Assembly: GCF_004210295.1 (NCBI RefSeq)
Contig: NZ_SDAK01000001.1
Location: 372,001-436,000 of the forward strand
DNA length: 64,000 nucleotides
Direction of reading: 5' to 3'
DNA from: Lactococcus sp. S-13
GTDB taxonomy: Bacteria > Bacillota > Bacilli > Lactobacillales > Streptococcaceae
A model generated the notes under the pieces. It was not told the DNA's origin. It saw nothing but the letters and a program-made list of their open reading frames with translations, and did not search any database. Both the position numbers and the translations under genes were made by a program. This document shows positions 1 to 8,080 of the stretch, piece after piece. The first letter of the stretch is position 1. Each line of letters opens with the position of its first letter.

Positions 1-438
1 AAAACAACGATTTCACCAGAACATCGCGTCAAAATGTTAGAACTTGCCATCGCCGACAACCCACGCCTCTCCCTCGAACTCAGCGAAATTGAACGTGGTG
101 GAAAATCTTATACCTATGACAGTTTAAAATTTCTCACCGAAAAAAATCCCACCACCGATTATTATTTCATCATCGGCAGCGACATGGTGGACTATTTGCC
201 CAAATGGTACAAAATTGAAGAACTGCTCAAAATGGTTCACTTTATCGCGATTAAACGCAATGAAACCGTCCAAGAGAGCCTTTACCCTGTCACTTGGCTC
301 AATGTACCTCTTCTCCCCATTTCCAGCACCATGATTCGGGAAATGATTGAAAACAAGATTGCCCCTACTTACCTTCTTCCCCAAAACGTCCTCAACTACA
401 TCAACGAAACAAAAATTTATCAAAAAAAGCACGATTAA
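1..438 (+). CDS. nadD: Nicotinate-nucleotide adenylyltransferase, 3' part (5' end outside window)
   Basis: NadD transfers AMP from ATP to nicotinate mononucleotide, giving deamido-NAD, in cytosolic NAD biosynthesis. The open frame runs from base 1, so the N-terminal nucleotide-binding region with the GxFNPxHxGH motif lies upstream of the window. Visible are the segment EHRVKMLELAI, the core YYFIIGSDMVDYLPKW and the late family motif ISSTMIREMI, followed by a short helical C-terminus as in full-length homologues of about 190-210 residues. The stop codon lies inside a terminator hairpin, so nadD appears to end its transcription unit here. The HD-domain gene yqeK that often follows nadD is absent. 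Identification is secure; only the start is missing. Confidence 0.93.
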   Translation, partial: KTTISPEHRVKMLELAIADNPRLSLELSEIERGGKSYTYDSLKFLTEKNPTTDYYFIIGSDMVDYLPKWYKIEELLKMVHFIAIKRNETVQESLYPVTWLNVPLLPISSTMIREMIENKIAPTYLLPQNVLNYINETKIYQKKHD

Positions 439-449
439 CGTGCTTTTTT
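422..449. terminator. Bidirectional terminator between nadD and the CLC gene
   Basis: An A-run, the stem AGCACG/CGTGCT and a T-run make a symmetrical intrinsic terminator serving converging nadD (+) and the fluoride exporter gene (-). The nadD stop codon lies in the loop. Confidence 0.8.
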
Positions 450-478
450 CTTTGGACAATGCCTTTTTGATCCCACTT

Positions 479-1690
479 TCAAACCTCCAGATTCAAAACC
501 TCTTGGGCGTAAATGGATTGGTTGCCATTTAAGACATAGGCGATGGTCATGATTGGCAAAATATACTGCACCGAACCAAAGCCAAAGACTTCTGCTGCGA
601 TAAAAATTGGGCCAAAATAACTATTTGTCGCTGCTGAAAAGATAGAGACGTAGCCAGCTGCTGCCATCAATTCCACAGGTAAGCCCAAAAGAAGCGCTAA
701 AGTGGCTCCCAAGGTTGAACCAATCGCAAAAAGCGGAGTTACTTCCCCCCCTTGAAAGCCAGCCGCAATCGTTAGCACCGTGAACACTAATTTCAAAAGC
801 CAATCATAGGTGTGAATCTGTCCACCATTAAAGCTCAAAGCAATCAAATTTGTCCCCAAACCAGCGTAACGATCCAAATGGATAAACAATAAACCTGCGC
901 TCAAAATAAGTCCCATTATGAAAATTCGTTGGTAAGGATTTGACATTTTTTCAGCAAATCTTTTCTTCAAATAAGCTAGACTTTGAGCAAAAAGACGTCC
1001 GACTAAACCAAAACAAATCGCAACCAAGAGCAGCTTTACAAGGTTCAATGGATCTAGCGTTATTTTTGTGGAAACCAAAAAAGAAAATTTTTCTAAGCCC
1101 AACCAGTGCGACGTTCCACTTGCCACATAAGCTCCCAAGAGCGCTGGCATCAGCGCGCGATATTCAATTTTCCCCAGCATCAAGATTTCAATAGCGAAAA
1201 ATGCTGCTGCGATTGGCGTCTGGAAAAGTCCCGCAAAACCAGCCGCCATCCCTGTGATAAGCAAGATTTTTTGTGCTTCTTTATCCGATAACCATTTGCC
1301 AAAAGTATGGCCAATCACACCGCCAATTTGTACCGCAACCCCTTCACGTCCAACGCTCGCTCCAAATAAATGTGACAGCCAAGTTGAAAAGATAATCAAA
1401 GGAACCAAGCGCTTAGGAAGCTCCTTACGCCCATGATTTCCCGCCTCAAAAATCAGCCCCATCCCTTTTTGACTTTCTTTGCCAAAATGCTGATAAAAGT
1501 AGATAATCACAAGCCCTGCAACCGCCAAAAAAGGCAGTAAATATACGGCATGATTGTCGCGAAAAGCCGTAATCGCAATCAATACACGACCAAAAAGTGC
1601 ATCCACCGCACCAACAATCCCCCCAATAATCACCGCCAAAAAAAGGGATAAAAGCGTCGCTCGTGATATTGTAATTTTAAAAAAATTCAT
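479..1690 (-). CDS. CLC-F type fluoride/proton antiporter
   Basis: A polytopic CLC-family membrane protein of about 403 residues. The gating-glutamate motif GREGVAVQIGG is at residues 114-124. The motif that is GSGIP in chloride CLCs reads KGMGL near residues 75-79, with Met where chloride transporters have the central Ser, and the later motif reads GGEVTP. Met (or Asn) at that site is characteristic of the fluoride-exporting CLC-F clade, and the fluoride riboswitch upstream independently supports fluoride efflux driven by proton exchange. I place the start at the ATG at 1690, preceded by GAGGAG; the longer frame would begin at a TTG inside the riboswitch terminator. A generic chloride channel annotation is less likely. 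Confidence 0.88.
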   Translation of the reverse strand: MNFFKITISRATLLSLFLAVIIGGIVGAVDALFGRVLIAITAFRDNHAVYLLPFLAVAGLVIIYFYQHFGKESQKGMGLIFEAGNHGRKELPKRLVPLIIFSTWLSHLFGASVGREGVAVQIGGVIGHTFGKWLSDKEAQKILLITGMAAGFAGLFQTPIAAAFFAIEILMLGKIEYRALMPALLGAYVASGTSHWLGLEKFSFLVSTKITLDPLNLVKLLLVAICFGLVGRLFAQSLAYLKKRFAEKMSNPYQRIFIMGLILSAGLLFIHLDRYAGLGTNLIALSFNGGQIHTYDWLLKLVFTVLTIAAGFQGGEVTPLFAIGSTLGATLALLLGLPVELMAAAGYVSIFSAATNSYFGPIFIAAEVFGFGSVQYILPIMTIAYVLNGNQSIYAQEVLNLEV

Positions 1691-1742
1691 TCCTAATAAA
1701 CTCCTCATTTTCTCATTATTTCCTGTGTTTTTCCAAAACAAA

Positions 1743-1846
1743 AGGCGCTACAAACAAGACTGCTCAAAAACAGCCTTTTGTTTGTAGGCGCCATCAGTTG
1801 ATTTTATCAGAAAAATCAGCGGTTTTGGGAGTGCACCATTCCCATT
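1743..1846 (-). promoter_or_regulatory. Fluoride (crcB) riboswitch with overlapping intrinsic terminator
   Basis: On the minus strand the leader carries the crcB-type features GGGAATGG...CTCCC, AACCGC and CTGATGGCGCCTAC at about 1846-1783. The last element is also the 5' arm of a long hairpin (1792-1744, GGCGCCTACAAACAA with TTGTTTGTAGCGCC) followed by TTTT. Aptamer and terminator are therefore mutually exclusive: fluoride binding should hold the aptamer and let transcription continue into the CLC-F gene. A TTGACT -35-like box lies upstream. Confidence 0.9.
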
Positions 1847-1892
1847 TATCTTATTATTCTACTCTTTAGTCAAAAAATTTGCAAGGAAAAAC

Positions 1893-2135
1893 TTAATCAC
1901 GCATTCCGTTTTCTTTTTGAATTTTTTTGAGCTTCTCAGGAGTTACATCTTCGCCAGTTTTTTCGTCAATCACTTTGATTGTTTCTACTTGCGAGCGAAA
2001 ATTTGCTTTGACGCTGTCAATGTAGATTCGGCGCAAAGTTGCTTGCTCTGCCAGCTCTTCTGACGTCAGTCCCTCTGCTTTTTTCTTCCGCGCTAACGCG
2101 TTGATGCGCGCGATTTGTTCATTTGTAATTGCCAT
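1893..2135 (-). CDS. DUF896 (UPF0291, YnzC-like) small protein
   Basis: An 80-residue cytosolic protein of the DUF896 family: a predicted helical hairpin MAITNEQIARINALARKK followed by a basic segment and the conserved tail DEKTGEDVTPEKLKKIQKE. The length matches the family (about 75-85). YnzC of Bacillus subtilis has a helical structure but no settled biochemical role, so I assign none. It is separated from glyS by a repeat-rich gap and followed by the fluoride riboswitch, so it is probably monocistronic or receives readthrough from glyQS. The ATG at 2135 begins the family consensus. Confidence 0.85.
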   Translation of the reverse strand: MAITNEQIARINALARKKKAEGLTSEELAEQATLRRIYIDSVKANFRSQVETIKVIDEKTGEDVTPEKLKKIQKENGMRD

Positions 2136-2177
2136 TATACTAAAATCCTTTTGTCAATTCTTAAAAAATGACGGACA

Positions 2178-2272
2178 GATGGGAGAATTTACTGACGCTT
2201 TTTTCATCAGATTTACGTCAGTAAATTCTCCCATCAAATCAGATATTTCACGAATCCGTCAGTAAAATTTCT
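2178..2272. repeat. Dispersed 16-bp repeat: perfect 20-bp inverted pair plus one more copy
   Basis: Copies of the repeat CGTCAGTAAATTCTCY lie on the plus strand at 2216 and 2257 (41 bp apart). An inverted copy at 2178-2197 pairs perfectly over 20 bp with 2216-2235 around an 18-base loop. The group lies just after the glyS stop and before the DUF896 gene. It could fold as an mRNA hairpin, but there is no adjoining T-run typical of a terminator. Confidence 0.75.
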
Positions 2273-2294
2273 CACTTTTTAGTTCAATCAGTCT

Positions 2295-4316
2295 TTATTT
2301 TGTGTTAATCAAACTAAAATCAGCCAAACTTCCTGTCAAAACAACAACTTGCGCAAGTAAAGCCAAGCGGTTTTCACGAACCCGCTCATTTTCCACCATG
2401 ACCATAACATTTTCAAAGAAGAGTTCAATTGCTGGTGCTAATCCATGCACAATTGTTCTAAATTTGAGCTCGCAAGTCATCTCTGCCCAATCCTCTTGCA
2501 AGGCATCAATCGCATCATAGAGTTTTTGCTCTGCTTCAGATTCAAAGAAAACAGGATCTACTTTTCCAATTTCAGTGGCTTTTTTCACCAAATTGATTGT
2601 CCGTGACACATTTTCAATCGCTGGTTTAAATGGCTCATGAAGTTTGTGTGAATCAATCACAAAAGCTGCTTCCATCATATTGGCAATATCAAACTTAGAA
2701 CCATTGATTGCTGCTTCTACAATGTCATAACGATCCAATTTTTCCAACAAGATTTTTTGCACACGCGCTTTCACAAAATCCAAAAGTTCCGCATGATTTT
2801 CACCAGTAAATTGATCAATAAAAGCTGCAAAATCAAAGCGCCAGTTCATTTTCTCGATAATTCGAGTCAGCCCTTGCACCGCACGACGCAAAGCATAAGG
2901 GTCGTTTGATCCAGAAGGAATCAAGCCCACATTAAAGAACGAAAGTACTGAGTCAATCTTGTCTACCGCCGCAAGCACGCTGCCAACTTTTGTTTCAGGC
3001 AAAGCACCTTCGGCTGAAGTTGGCATATAATGTTCCCGAATCGCCGCCGCAACGTTCGCATTTTCACCTGCTAAAAGGGCATATTTTTCACCCATCACCC
3101 CTTGCAATTCATCAAATTCACCGACCATTCCTGTCAAAAGGTCAAATTTGTAAATTTCAGCAGCACGTGCAACATCAGCTTTCTCAGTAGCTGTCAATCC
3201 TGCAATCTCTGCGAGGCGTGCCGCTACTTCTTTAGTGCGAGCCATGTGTTCTGTGATCGAACCAATTTTGGCATGGAAAGTCACTTTAGAAAGTTTGGCA
3301 ACGAGATCTTCAATCTTGAGTTTTTGGTCTTCCTTCCAGAAAAATTCTGCATCTTCCAGACGAGCGACCAAGACTTTTTCATTTCCAAGCACGACATTTT
3401 CGATATGTTCAGCATTCCCGTTACGAACAGAGATAAAGTTTGGGGCCAATTCTCCATTTTGATTATAAACTTCAAAGTAACGTTGATTATCCCGCATTGA
3501 AGTCACCAAAACTTCCGCTGGAACAGACAAATATTTCGGATCAAAAGCACCAACAAAAGCTGTCGGATATTCGACAATATTGTTCACTTCTTCCAATAAA
3601 TCTTTGTGTAAAGTCACTTGCCATTGATTTTCTGCAGCCAAGGCCAAGATTTGTGCTGAAATTTCTGCTTTACGATGTTCTGCATCAACCATCACAAAAT
3701 ACTCAGGCAATTTGCTAGCATACTCAGAAGCATTTTCCAGTTCAATTTCAACATCCGCAAGAAAACGATGTCCACGTGAAAAACGATCCGCTGTCACATC
3801 CAGCAAGTCAAAGGCAATCACTTCATTTTCCAAAAGGGAAACGAGCCACTGGATTGGACGTACAAAGAGAAAATCATTATTGCCCCACTTCATGTAGGTC
3901 GAGAAAGTCATTTTCGAAATAACTTCCGCCCCGATTTTAGCAAGTAAATCGCTCGCTTTGACACCCTCAATATGTTTTTTAGCAAAATAATAATCGCCAT
4001 TGAGTACTAAGTCATCTGGAGTTACCCCTTGTCCACGCGAGAAGCCTTGAATTGCTTTTGACCAATTTCCTTCAGAATCTTTAGCAATTTTAGCTGAAGG
4101 CCCTTTGACTTCTTCATCAATTGCTTCCGATTGCTCTGCCAATCCTTCGACAAGGACAGTCAAGCGACGAGGTGTTGAAAATTTCACAATTTGGTCAAAT
4201 TGCAAACGATTTTCATTCAAGAAGGCTGTCATCCGCTCTGCCAATTGATTGATTGAAGGAGTCACCAAGTGTGCAGGAACTTCTTCCAGACCGATTTCAA
4301 GTAAGTAATTTGCCAT
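2295..4316 (-). CDS. glyS: Glycyl-tRNA synthetase beta subunit
   Basis: The beta subunit of the bacterial alpha2beta2 glycyl-tRNA synthetase, which carries most tRNA-binding functions. The 673-residue product begins [18 protein letters not shown] and contains family segments such as FSTPRRLTVLVEGLA, KGPSAKIAKD, FLFVRPIQW and, near the C-terminus, RENRLALLAQVV; length is normal. It directly follows glyQ: the glyQ stop TAA and the glyS ATG share one base (TAATG), with GGAG inside the glyQ end, so the two are probably translationally coupled. Expression should follow the T-box upstream of glyQ. Confidence 0.97.
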   Translation of the reverse strand: MANYLLEIGLEEVPAHLVTPSINQLAERMTAFLNENRLQFDQIVKFSTPRRLTVLVEGLAEQSEAIDEEVKGPSAKIAKDSEGNWSKAIQGFSRGQGVTPDDLVLNGDYYFAKKHIEGVKASDLLAKIGAEVISKMTFSTYMKWGNNDFLFVRPIQWLVSLLENEVIAFDLLDVTADRFSRGHRFLADVEIELENASEYASKLPEYFVMVDAEHRKAEISAQILALAAENQWQVTLHKDLLEEVNNIVEYPTAFVGAFDPKYLSVPAEVLVTSMRDNQRYFEVYNQNGELAPNFISVRNGNAEHIENVVLGNEKVLVARLEDAEFFWKEDQKLKIEDLVAKLSKVTFHAKIGSITEHMARTKEVAARLAEIAGLTATEKADVARAAEIYKFDLLTGMVGEFDELQGVMGEKYALLAGENANVAAAIREHYMPTSAEGALPETKVGSVLAAVDKIDSVLSFFNVGLIPSGSNDPYALRRAVQGLTRIIEKMNWRFDFAAFIDQFTGENHAELLDFVKARVQKILLEKLDRYDIVEAAINGSKFDIANMMEAAFVIDSHKLHEPFKPAIENVSRTINLVKKATEIGKVDPVFFESEAEQKLYDAIDALQEDWAEMTCELKFRTIVHGLAPAIELFFENVMVMVENERVRENRLALLAQVVVLTGSLADFSLINTK

Positions 4317-5269
4317 TATTTTTCATCTCCTTCTACAACCTTAGTGTATTTCCCATTTTTACCCAGATATTTTTCACGCAAAACTTCATCTTTAAGCAAA
4401 GGGAAACCGAGCTTCGCACGTTCTTCGATGAAAGTTTTTGCCACTTTACGCGCCATTGTACGCACACGATGCATATAACCTGCACGCTCCGTTACAGACA
4501 CTGCCCCACGCGCATCAAGCAAATTAAAGGTGTGTGAAGATTTCAAGATATAGTCATAAGCCGGATGAACCAAACCTTTATCCAATAAAGTCAAGGCTTC
4601 TTGCTCATATTCACCAAACAACTGAAGCAAAAGTTCTTGATTTGATTCCTCAAAAGCGAATTTTGAATGTTCGTACTCAGGTTCTTTGAAAATATCACCA
4701 TATGCCACGCCATTTCCCCATTCGAGATCATAAACATCATCCACTTCTTGCACAACAGTTGCAATCCGTTCAAGACCGTAGGTAATTTCACTGGTCACAG
4801 AATCAACTTCAATCCCACCGACTTGTTGGAAGTAAGTAAATTGGGTACATTCTTGCCCGTCAATCCAAACTTCCCAACCGATACCAGCACAGCCCATTGA
4901 CGGATTTTCCCAGTTATCCTCAACAAAACGGATGTCGTGTTCAAGGGCATCAATTCCAAGCGCAGCCAAACTTTGCAGATAGAGTTCTTGAATATTTTTA
5001 GGCGAAGGTTTCAAAACCACTTGAAATTGGTGGTGTTGGAAAAGTCGGTTTGGATTTTCCCCGTAACGTCCATCAGCAGGACGACGTGAAGGCTGCACAT
5101 ACGCTGCGCCCCAAGGCTCAGGGCCATTTGAGCGCAAGAAAGTATAAGGACTCATTGTCCCAGCACCCACTTCGTTGTCGTAAGCTTGCATCAAGTTTGC
5201 GCCTTGCTTAGACCAGAAGCCTTGCAAAGTCAAGATGATGTCTTGAAATGATAATTTATTATCTGCCAT
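4316..5269 (-). CDS. glyQ: Glycyl-tRNA synthetase alpha subunit
   Basis: The catalytic alpha subunit of glycyl-tRNA synthetase, forming glycyl-AMP and charging tRNA-Gly together with GlyS. Conserved segments visible are [41 protein letters not shown] and [14 protein letters not shown]. The chosen start is the ATG at 5269 ([10 protein letters not shown]), preceded by GGAGG; a TTG four codons earlier overlaps that ribosome-binding site and is unlikely. Length of about 317 residues agrees with homologues (about 300). The gene is first in the glyQS operon and is preceded by a T-box leader. Confidence 0.97.
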   Translation of the reverse strand: MADNKLSFQDIILTLQGFWSKQGANLMQAYDNEVGAGTMSPYTFLRSNGPEPWGAAYVQPSRRPADGRYGENPNRLFQHHQFQVVLKPSPKNIQELYLQSLAALGIDALEHDIRFVEDNWENPSMGCAGIGWEVWIDGQECTQFTYFQQVGGIEVDSVTSEITYGLERIATVVQEVDDVYDLEWGNGVAYGDIFKEPEYEHSKFAFEESNQELLLQLFGEYEQEALTLLDKGLVHPAYDYILKSSHTFNLLDARGAVSVTERAGYMHRVRTMARKVAKTFIEERAKLGFPLLKDEVLREKYLGKNGKYTKVVEGDEK

Positions 5270-5292
5270 TGTTTCCTCCAAAATTCAAAAAA

Positions 5293-5710
5293 ACCGTAAT
5301 TCACACACTCCTCATGATAATCAAAATCATGACAAAGGGTGCAAATGCACGGTTCCACCTTTATTTTTTACTTCATTGTGTAATTACGATTTAAACTGAG
5401 CCATTTTCATTCTCGAACTTTCACTATCTCCGAGTCGCTTTATACTAAAGTATAATCTTTATTTGATAAAAAGTCAAAAGAAAATAAACTTAGTATATGT
5501 GCCTGTCTTTTAGTTAGAGCCTGAAATGCCCAATAATCAAACTAAAAAGAATAGAGAACATTGAGTAATTTCGCAAATTCTTGCTTGCTCAACGAAGGTG
5601 TTTGCGCGCCCTCTTTTTATTTCCGTTTTTTTAACCGAGTTAATTATCTCTCATTAATTTTACTATAAAGATATTCTTCTCCATCCATATTATTCCTTCT
5701 GATAATTTCT
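5293..5710 (-). promoter_or_regulatory. T-box leader controlling glyQS
   Basis: The minus strand carries the T-box sequence AGGTGGAACCGTGC (about 5361-5348) that pairs with the uncharged tRNA acceptor end. The terminator pairs CGTAATTACACA (5388-5377) with TGTGTGAATTACG (5307-5295) and is followed by TTTTTTT. The promoter -10 TATAAT is at 5717-5722. A GGC in TTGGGCATTTCAG (about 5530) is a possible glycine specifier codon, but I could not fold stem I confidently. Confidence 0.88.
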
Positions 5711-5753
5711 AACACTATTATACAATAATTTGTATCATCCAAAAAACTGAGCT

Positions 5754-5788
5754 ATAAAACCCAGACTTTTAAAAATCTGGGCTTTGCT
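5754..5788 (-). terminator. Terminator after the Rgg/secreted-protein cassette
   Basis: On the minus strand the hairpin CCCAGA...TCTGGG (5760-5781) is followed by TTTT and lies just past the stop of the 54-residue membrane protein. Confidence 0.75.
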
Positions 5789-5796
5789 TTAACATT

Positions 5797-5961
5797 TTAA
5801 TCGGATTTGAAAATCTTTTTCCCAATAAAATACAATATAGTTACGATTAAAAGGTAAATAATCGTCCATAGCCAAAGTAATTTCGGGAATTTATCGAATA
5901 AGATTCTGAAAGGAATCATAGCAATGAAAACTGGAATGAGTACACGTAAAATTTCTTTCAT
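5797..5961 (-). CDS. 54-residue membrane protein, possible immunity partner of upstream secreted protein
   Basis: A small ORF with a good ribosome-binding site (GGGAG, 7 bases before ATG). The product begins MKEILRVLIPVFIAMIPF and contains two hydrophobic helices (about 4-20 and 27-46) separated by a charged turn FDKFPK, ending with a basic tail GKKIFKSD. It lies 16 bases after the stop of the secreted protein and before a terminator, so the two genes are very likely co-transcribed. I do not recognise a family. Small two-helix membrane proteins directly downstream of bacteriocin genes are often immunity proteins; that role is inferred from position only. Confidence 0.6.
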   Translation of the reverse strand: MKEILRVLIPVFIAMIPFRILFDKFPKLLWLWTIIYLLIVTILYFIGKKIFKSD

Positions 5962-5977
5962 AGCAAGTCTCCCTTAA

Positions 5978-6817
5978 CTAAATTGTTTTCCATTGAGCAG
6001 CTCCAGTACTTGGATCATGACGATAATAAATTCCAATCCAACCATTATGATTGGTGTCTAATTTGCCTGCTAGCCATTGTCCTGGGCTTTTAATTGTTGC
6101 TAAGTATCCAAAACCTACACCAGCTGTAAATCCGACAAATCCTTTTGCTGCAGCCACTGAACATCCGGCAGCTGCTGCGACTGCTCCTGGTAAGCATGCA
6201 GTAGCCGCAGCAGTTCCTAAACCAATAATCGCTGTATCAACTGCATAAGCAAAAACTCGAGACCCTACTGCAATGTTTGTATATCCCCAAGAAGTCCATG
6301 CCATTGCTTGGGCTGACCCTGTAGTATTATCAACAGGCAATGTTTGTTCCTCAGTTTGAGTTTGTCCTGTTGAATCCACGGTTGTTTTTGCAATGGTAAT
6401 TGTTGAGCCATCATTAACAATAGAAACTGAGGAGCCATCTTCTGTATTTGTTACAGAAAAGGCACCGACAGTATTATCTTCATCGTTTGTAACCGTGGTC
6501 ACTTCTGCACCATCCACTGATTGAGTGGTTGCGGTTGTATCCTCAGAATTCAGAATATCCTCATAGGTTTTCCCTTCATCTGCTGTAGAGGTAGATAAAT
6601 CTGAATTGTCAAGCGTTTGAGCAACTGGTTGTCCATTCTCATTAAGCACCAAAGCATGAGTATTTTTAATCACTGAAGTAGCTGAAACTTTTTGAGTGGA
6701 TTGAGGAGGACTAGAACTTGCTGCTTGATAGGCTTGTAATGTTGCTCCGGCCACTGTTGAAGCTAATAATAACGTTGCAGCACTTGCCACAATAAGTTTA
6801 GTTTGAATAGATTTCAT
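5978..6817 (-). CDS. Secreted protein with Gly/Ala-rich hydrophobic C-terminal domain (possible bacteriocin-like precursor)
   Basis: A 279-residue protein starting at the ATG at 6817, which has AAAAGGAG before it; an in-frame ATG further upstream lacks a site. An N-terminal signal peptide (MKSIQTKLIVASAATLLLA...) is followed by about 130 residues rich in Thr, Ser, Asp and Glu with no clear fold. The C-terminus begins near WTSWGYTNIAVGSRVFAY and has a long Ala/Gly-rich hydrophobic stretch with two cysteines (ACLPG and AGCSV), ending in an aromatic tail GWIGIYYRHD. A long precursor with a hydrophobic C-terminal module recalls closticin 574-type bacteriocins, but I see no clear sequence homology. 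Preceded by an Rgg gene, followed by a small membrane protein. Could equally be a cell-surface toxin or adhesin. Confidence 0.6.
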   Translation of the reverse strand: MKSIQTKLIVASAATLLLASTVAGATLQAYQAASSSPPQSTQKVSATSVIKNTHALVLNENGQPVAQTLDNSDLSTSTADEGKTYEDILNSEDTTATTQSVDGAEVTTVTNDEDNTVGAFSVTNTEDGSSVSIVNDGSTITIAKTTVDSTGQTQTEEQTLPVDNTTGSAQAMAWTSWGYTNIAVGSRVFAYAVDTAIIGLGTAAATACLPGAVAAAAGCSVAAAKGFVGFTAGVGFGYLATIKSPGQWLAGKLDTNHNGWIGIYYRHDPSTGAAQWKTI

Positions 6818-6967
6818 AATACTTCTCCTTTTTGAGCTGCAAGCAAATCCTTGAAGAGATGGCATTGCAGTTTACGACGTTGAATGTTTCTTTGTTAGAG
6901 TTTCTTCTTGTTTTTTCTTAAGTAAACGACACTCAAGATTCATGAATCTGTTTTAATTTCTAAAATC

Positions 6968-7018
6968 ATTATATCAAATCGAAAAGGCTTATTTGACCTT
7001 TTCCGAAGTCTCGGAAAA
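6968..7018 (-). promoter_or_regulatory. Promoter and candidate Rgg operator of the secreted-protein gene
   Basis: A consensus -10 TATAAT (6968-6973) has a poor -35 (TCAAAT, 6991-6996, 17-bp spacer). Immediately upstream is the perfect inverted repeat TTTTCCGA-N4-TCGGAAAA (6999-7018), centred about 47 bp before the expected start of transcription. Weak -35 plus adjacent palindrome fits an activator-dependent promoter; the Rgg protein encoded upstream is the obvious candidate. Confidence 0.6.
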
Positions 7019-7044
7019 TTTTTTAGTTTTTTTTAAAAATATCT

Positions 7045-7076
7045 AAAAAGGAAGGCTTAACACTTGCCTTCCTTTT
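7045..7076 (-). terminator. Terminator after rgg-family gene
   Basis: Hairpin AAAAGGAAGGC...GCCTTCCTTTTT on the minus strand with T-rich flank, directly after the regulator stop. It separates the regulator from the secreted-protein promoter. Confidence 0.8.
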
Positions 7077-7077
7077 A

Positions 7078-7938
7078 TTATTTTTCTGTTTGCTCTACAA
7101 ATGTCTTTTGATAATAGGCTTTCATTTCTGGCAAATTCAAGTCTTCAAAAAGCCTTATGGAAGCAATCATTTTTTGCTCTCCTTGCCTCCTATTCCCCAA
7201 GTGATAATCTAGTAAACCACTGGTAAAACGATACATATTATGGCAAAACAGATCTTTTTTATAAGATAAAAGTACCTTCTCCACTTTTCTCAACAACTTT
7301 TTTGTAATTTCAAGTTGACCTTCACGCAGATATTTCACACTTGCCCGACAGGCAATCTGAATAATTTTTTCACGATATTTTCTAACTTTGAGGTAATGCA
7401 AATTTTCTTTCCAAAAATCCTCCATAAGTGAAAGAGTGAGTCGAGTATTTAGATGTTCTACGACAAATGAGAGGATACTCAACTCAAAATATGACCAAAT
7501 TTCAATATTAAACATGAGGTCAATAATTTCACGCTCTTGCGCTTCGGTCAATCCATAAAGCAAATTTTGAGTGGCAAGAAAAATCATCCGATTTCCCACT
7601 TCACTATCATATTGTCTTGCTTCCTCGTTGATAGATTTTAGTTTTACAACATTCTGCGTATAGTTTGCCACTTCAATCTCATCACAAATTTCGACAAAAT
7701 AATCTGAGTGCATTCCATTCACAAAATATTCAAATTCTGCAATTTCGATGTGCATTAGCTCTAAAGCTGCATCCAATTTATCAAATCTAAGTATTGATTT
7801 TCCACTCTCAAAATCTGATAGAGTTGACTTAGAGAGTCCTACCCTAGTAAAATCCGATAACTTAAAATTTCGCTGAGTGCGCAAATCACAAAAAATTTCA
7901 CCCATCAGGGACATTGAAAATTCTTCTTTTTCTTTCAT
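7078..7938 (-). CDS. Rgg/GadR/MutR family transcriptional regulator
   Basis: A 286-residue cytosolic regulator with an N-terminal helix-turn-helix (GEIFCDLRTQRNFKLSDF ... GLSKSTLSDFESGKS, about residues 15-55) and a long all-helical C-terminal region rich in Leu and Glu, typical of Rgg proteins whose TPR-like domain binds short pheromone peptides. Length matches the family (about 280-300). The ATG at 7938 is chosen because GGGGAGG precedes it; the frame opens six codons earlier without a good site. It lies upstream of, and in the same orientation as, the secreted-protein gene. No obvious short hydrophobic pheromone ORF is visible next to it, so its ligand is unknown. Confidence 0.85.
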   Translation of the reverse strand: MKEKEEFSMSLMGEIFCDLRTQRNFKLSDFTRVGLSKSTLSDFESGKSILRFDKLDAALELMHIEIAEFEYFVNGMHSDYFVEICDEIEVANYTQNVVKLKSINEEARQYDSEVGNRMIFLATQNLLYGLTEAQEREIIDLMFNIEIWSYFELSILSFVVEHLNTRLTLSLMEDFWKENLHYLKVRKYREKIIQIACRASVKYLREGQLEITKKLLRKVEKVLLSYKKDLFCHNMYRFTSGLLDYHLGNRRQGEQKMIASIRLFEDLNLPEMKAYYQKTFVEQTEK

Positions 7939-8006
7939 TGTCAGCCTCCCCATCATTGCTATTTGTTATCAATTATATCACTTTAAATGACAAAATCGAC
8001 AATTTT

Positions 8007-8039
8007 AAAAAGTGAATGAAAATTATCCATTCACTTTTT
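8007..8039. terminator. Bidirectional terminator
   Basis: AAAAAGTGAATG / CATTCACTTTTT hairpin with A- and T-runs on both sides, between the regulator and the hypothetical gene. Confidence 0.75.
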
Positions 8040-8080
8040 TGACTTCAGCCTTGATTTAGACCACTTACAAACTGCCTGTT

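Noticed and set aside
124-459. Minus-strand ORF opposite nadD
   Set aside because: Overlaps a clearly conserved enzyme on the other strand and has no family features.
5282-5710. Small protein genes in the glyQ leader
   Set aside because: The region is fully explained by a T-box leader; short frames there lack start signals.
6817-6865. Sixteen-residue N-terminal extension of the secreted protein
   Set aside because: The upstream ATG lacks a ribosome-binding site and would place charged residues before the signal peptide; AAAAGGAG precedes the ATG at 6817.
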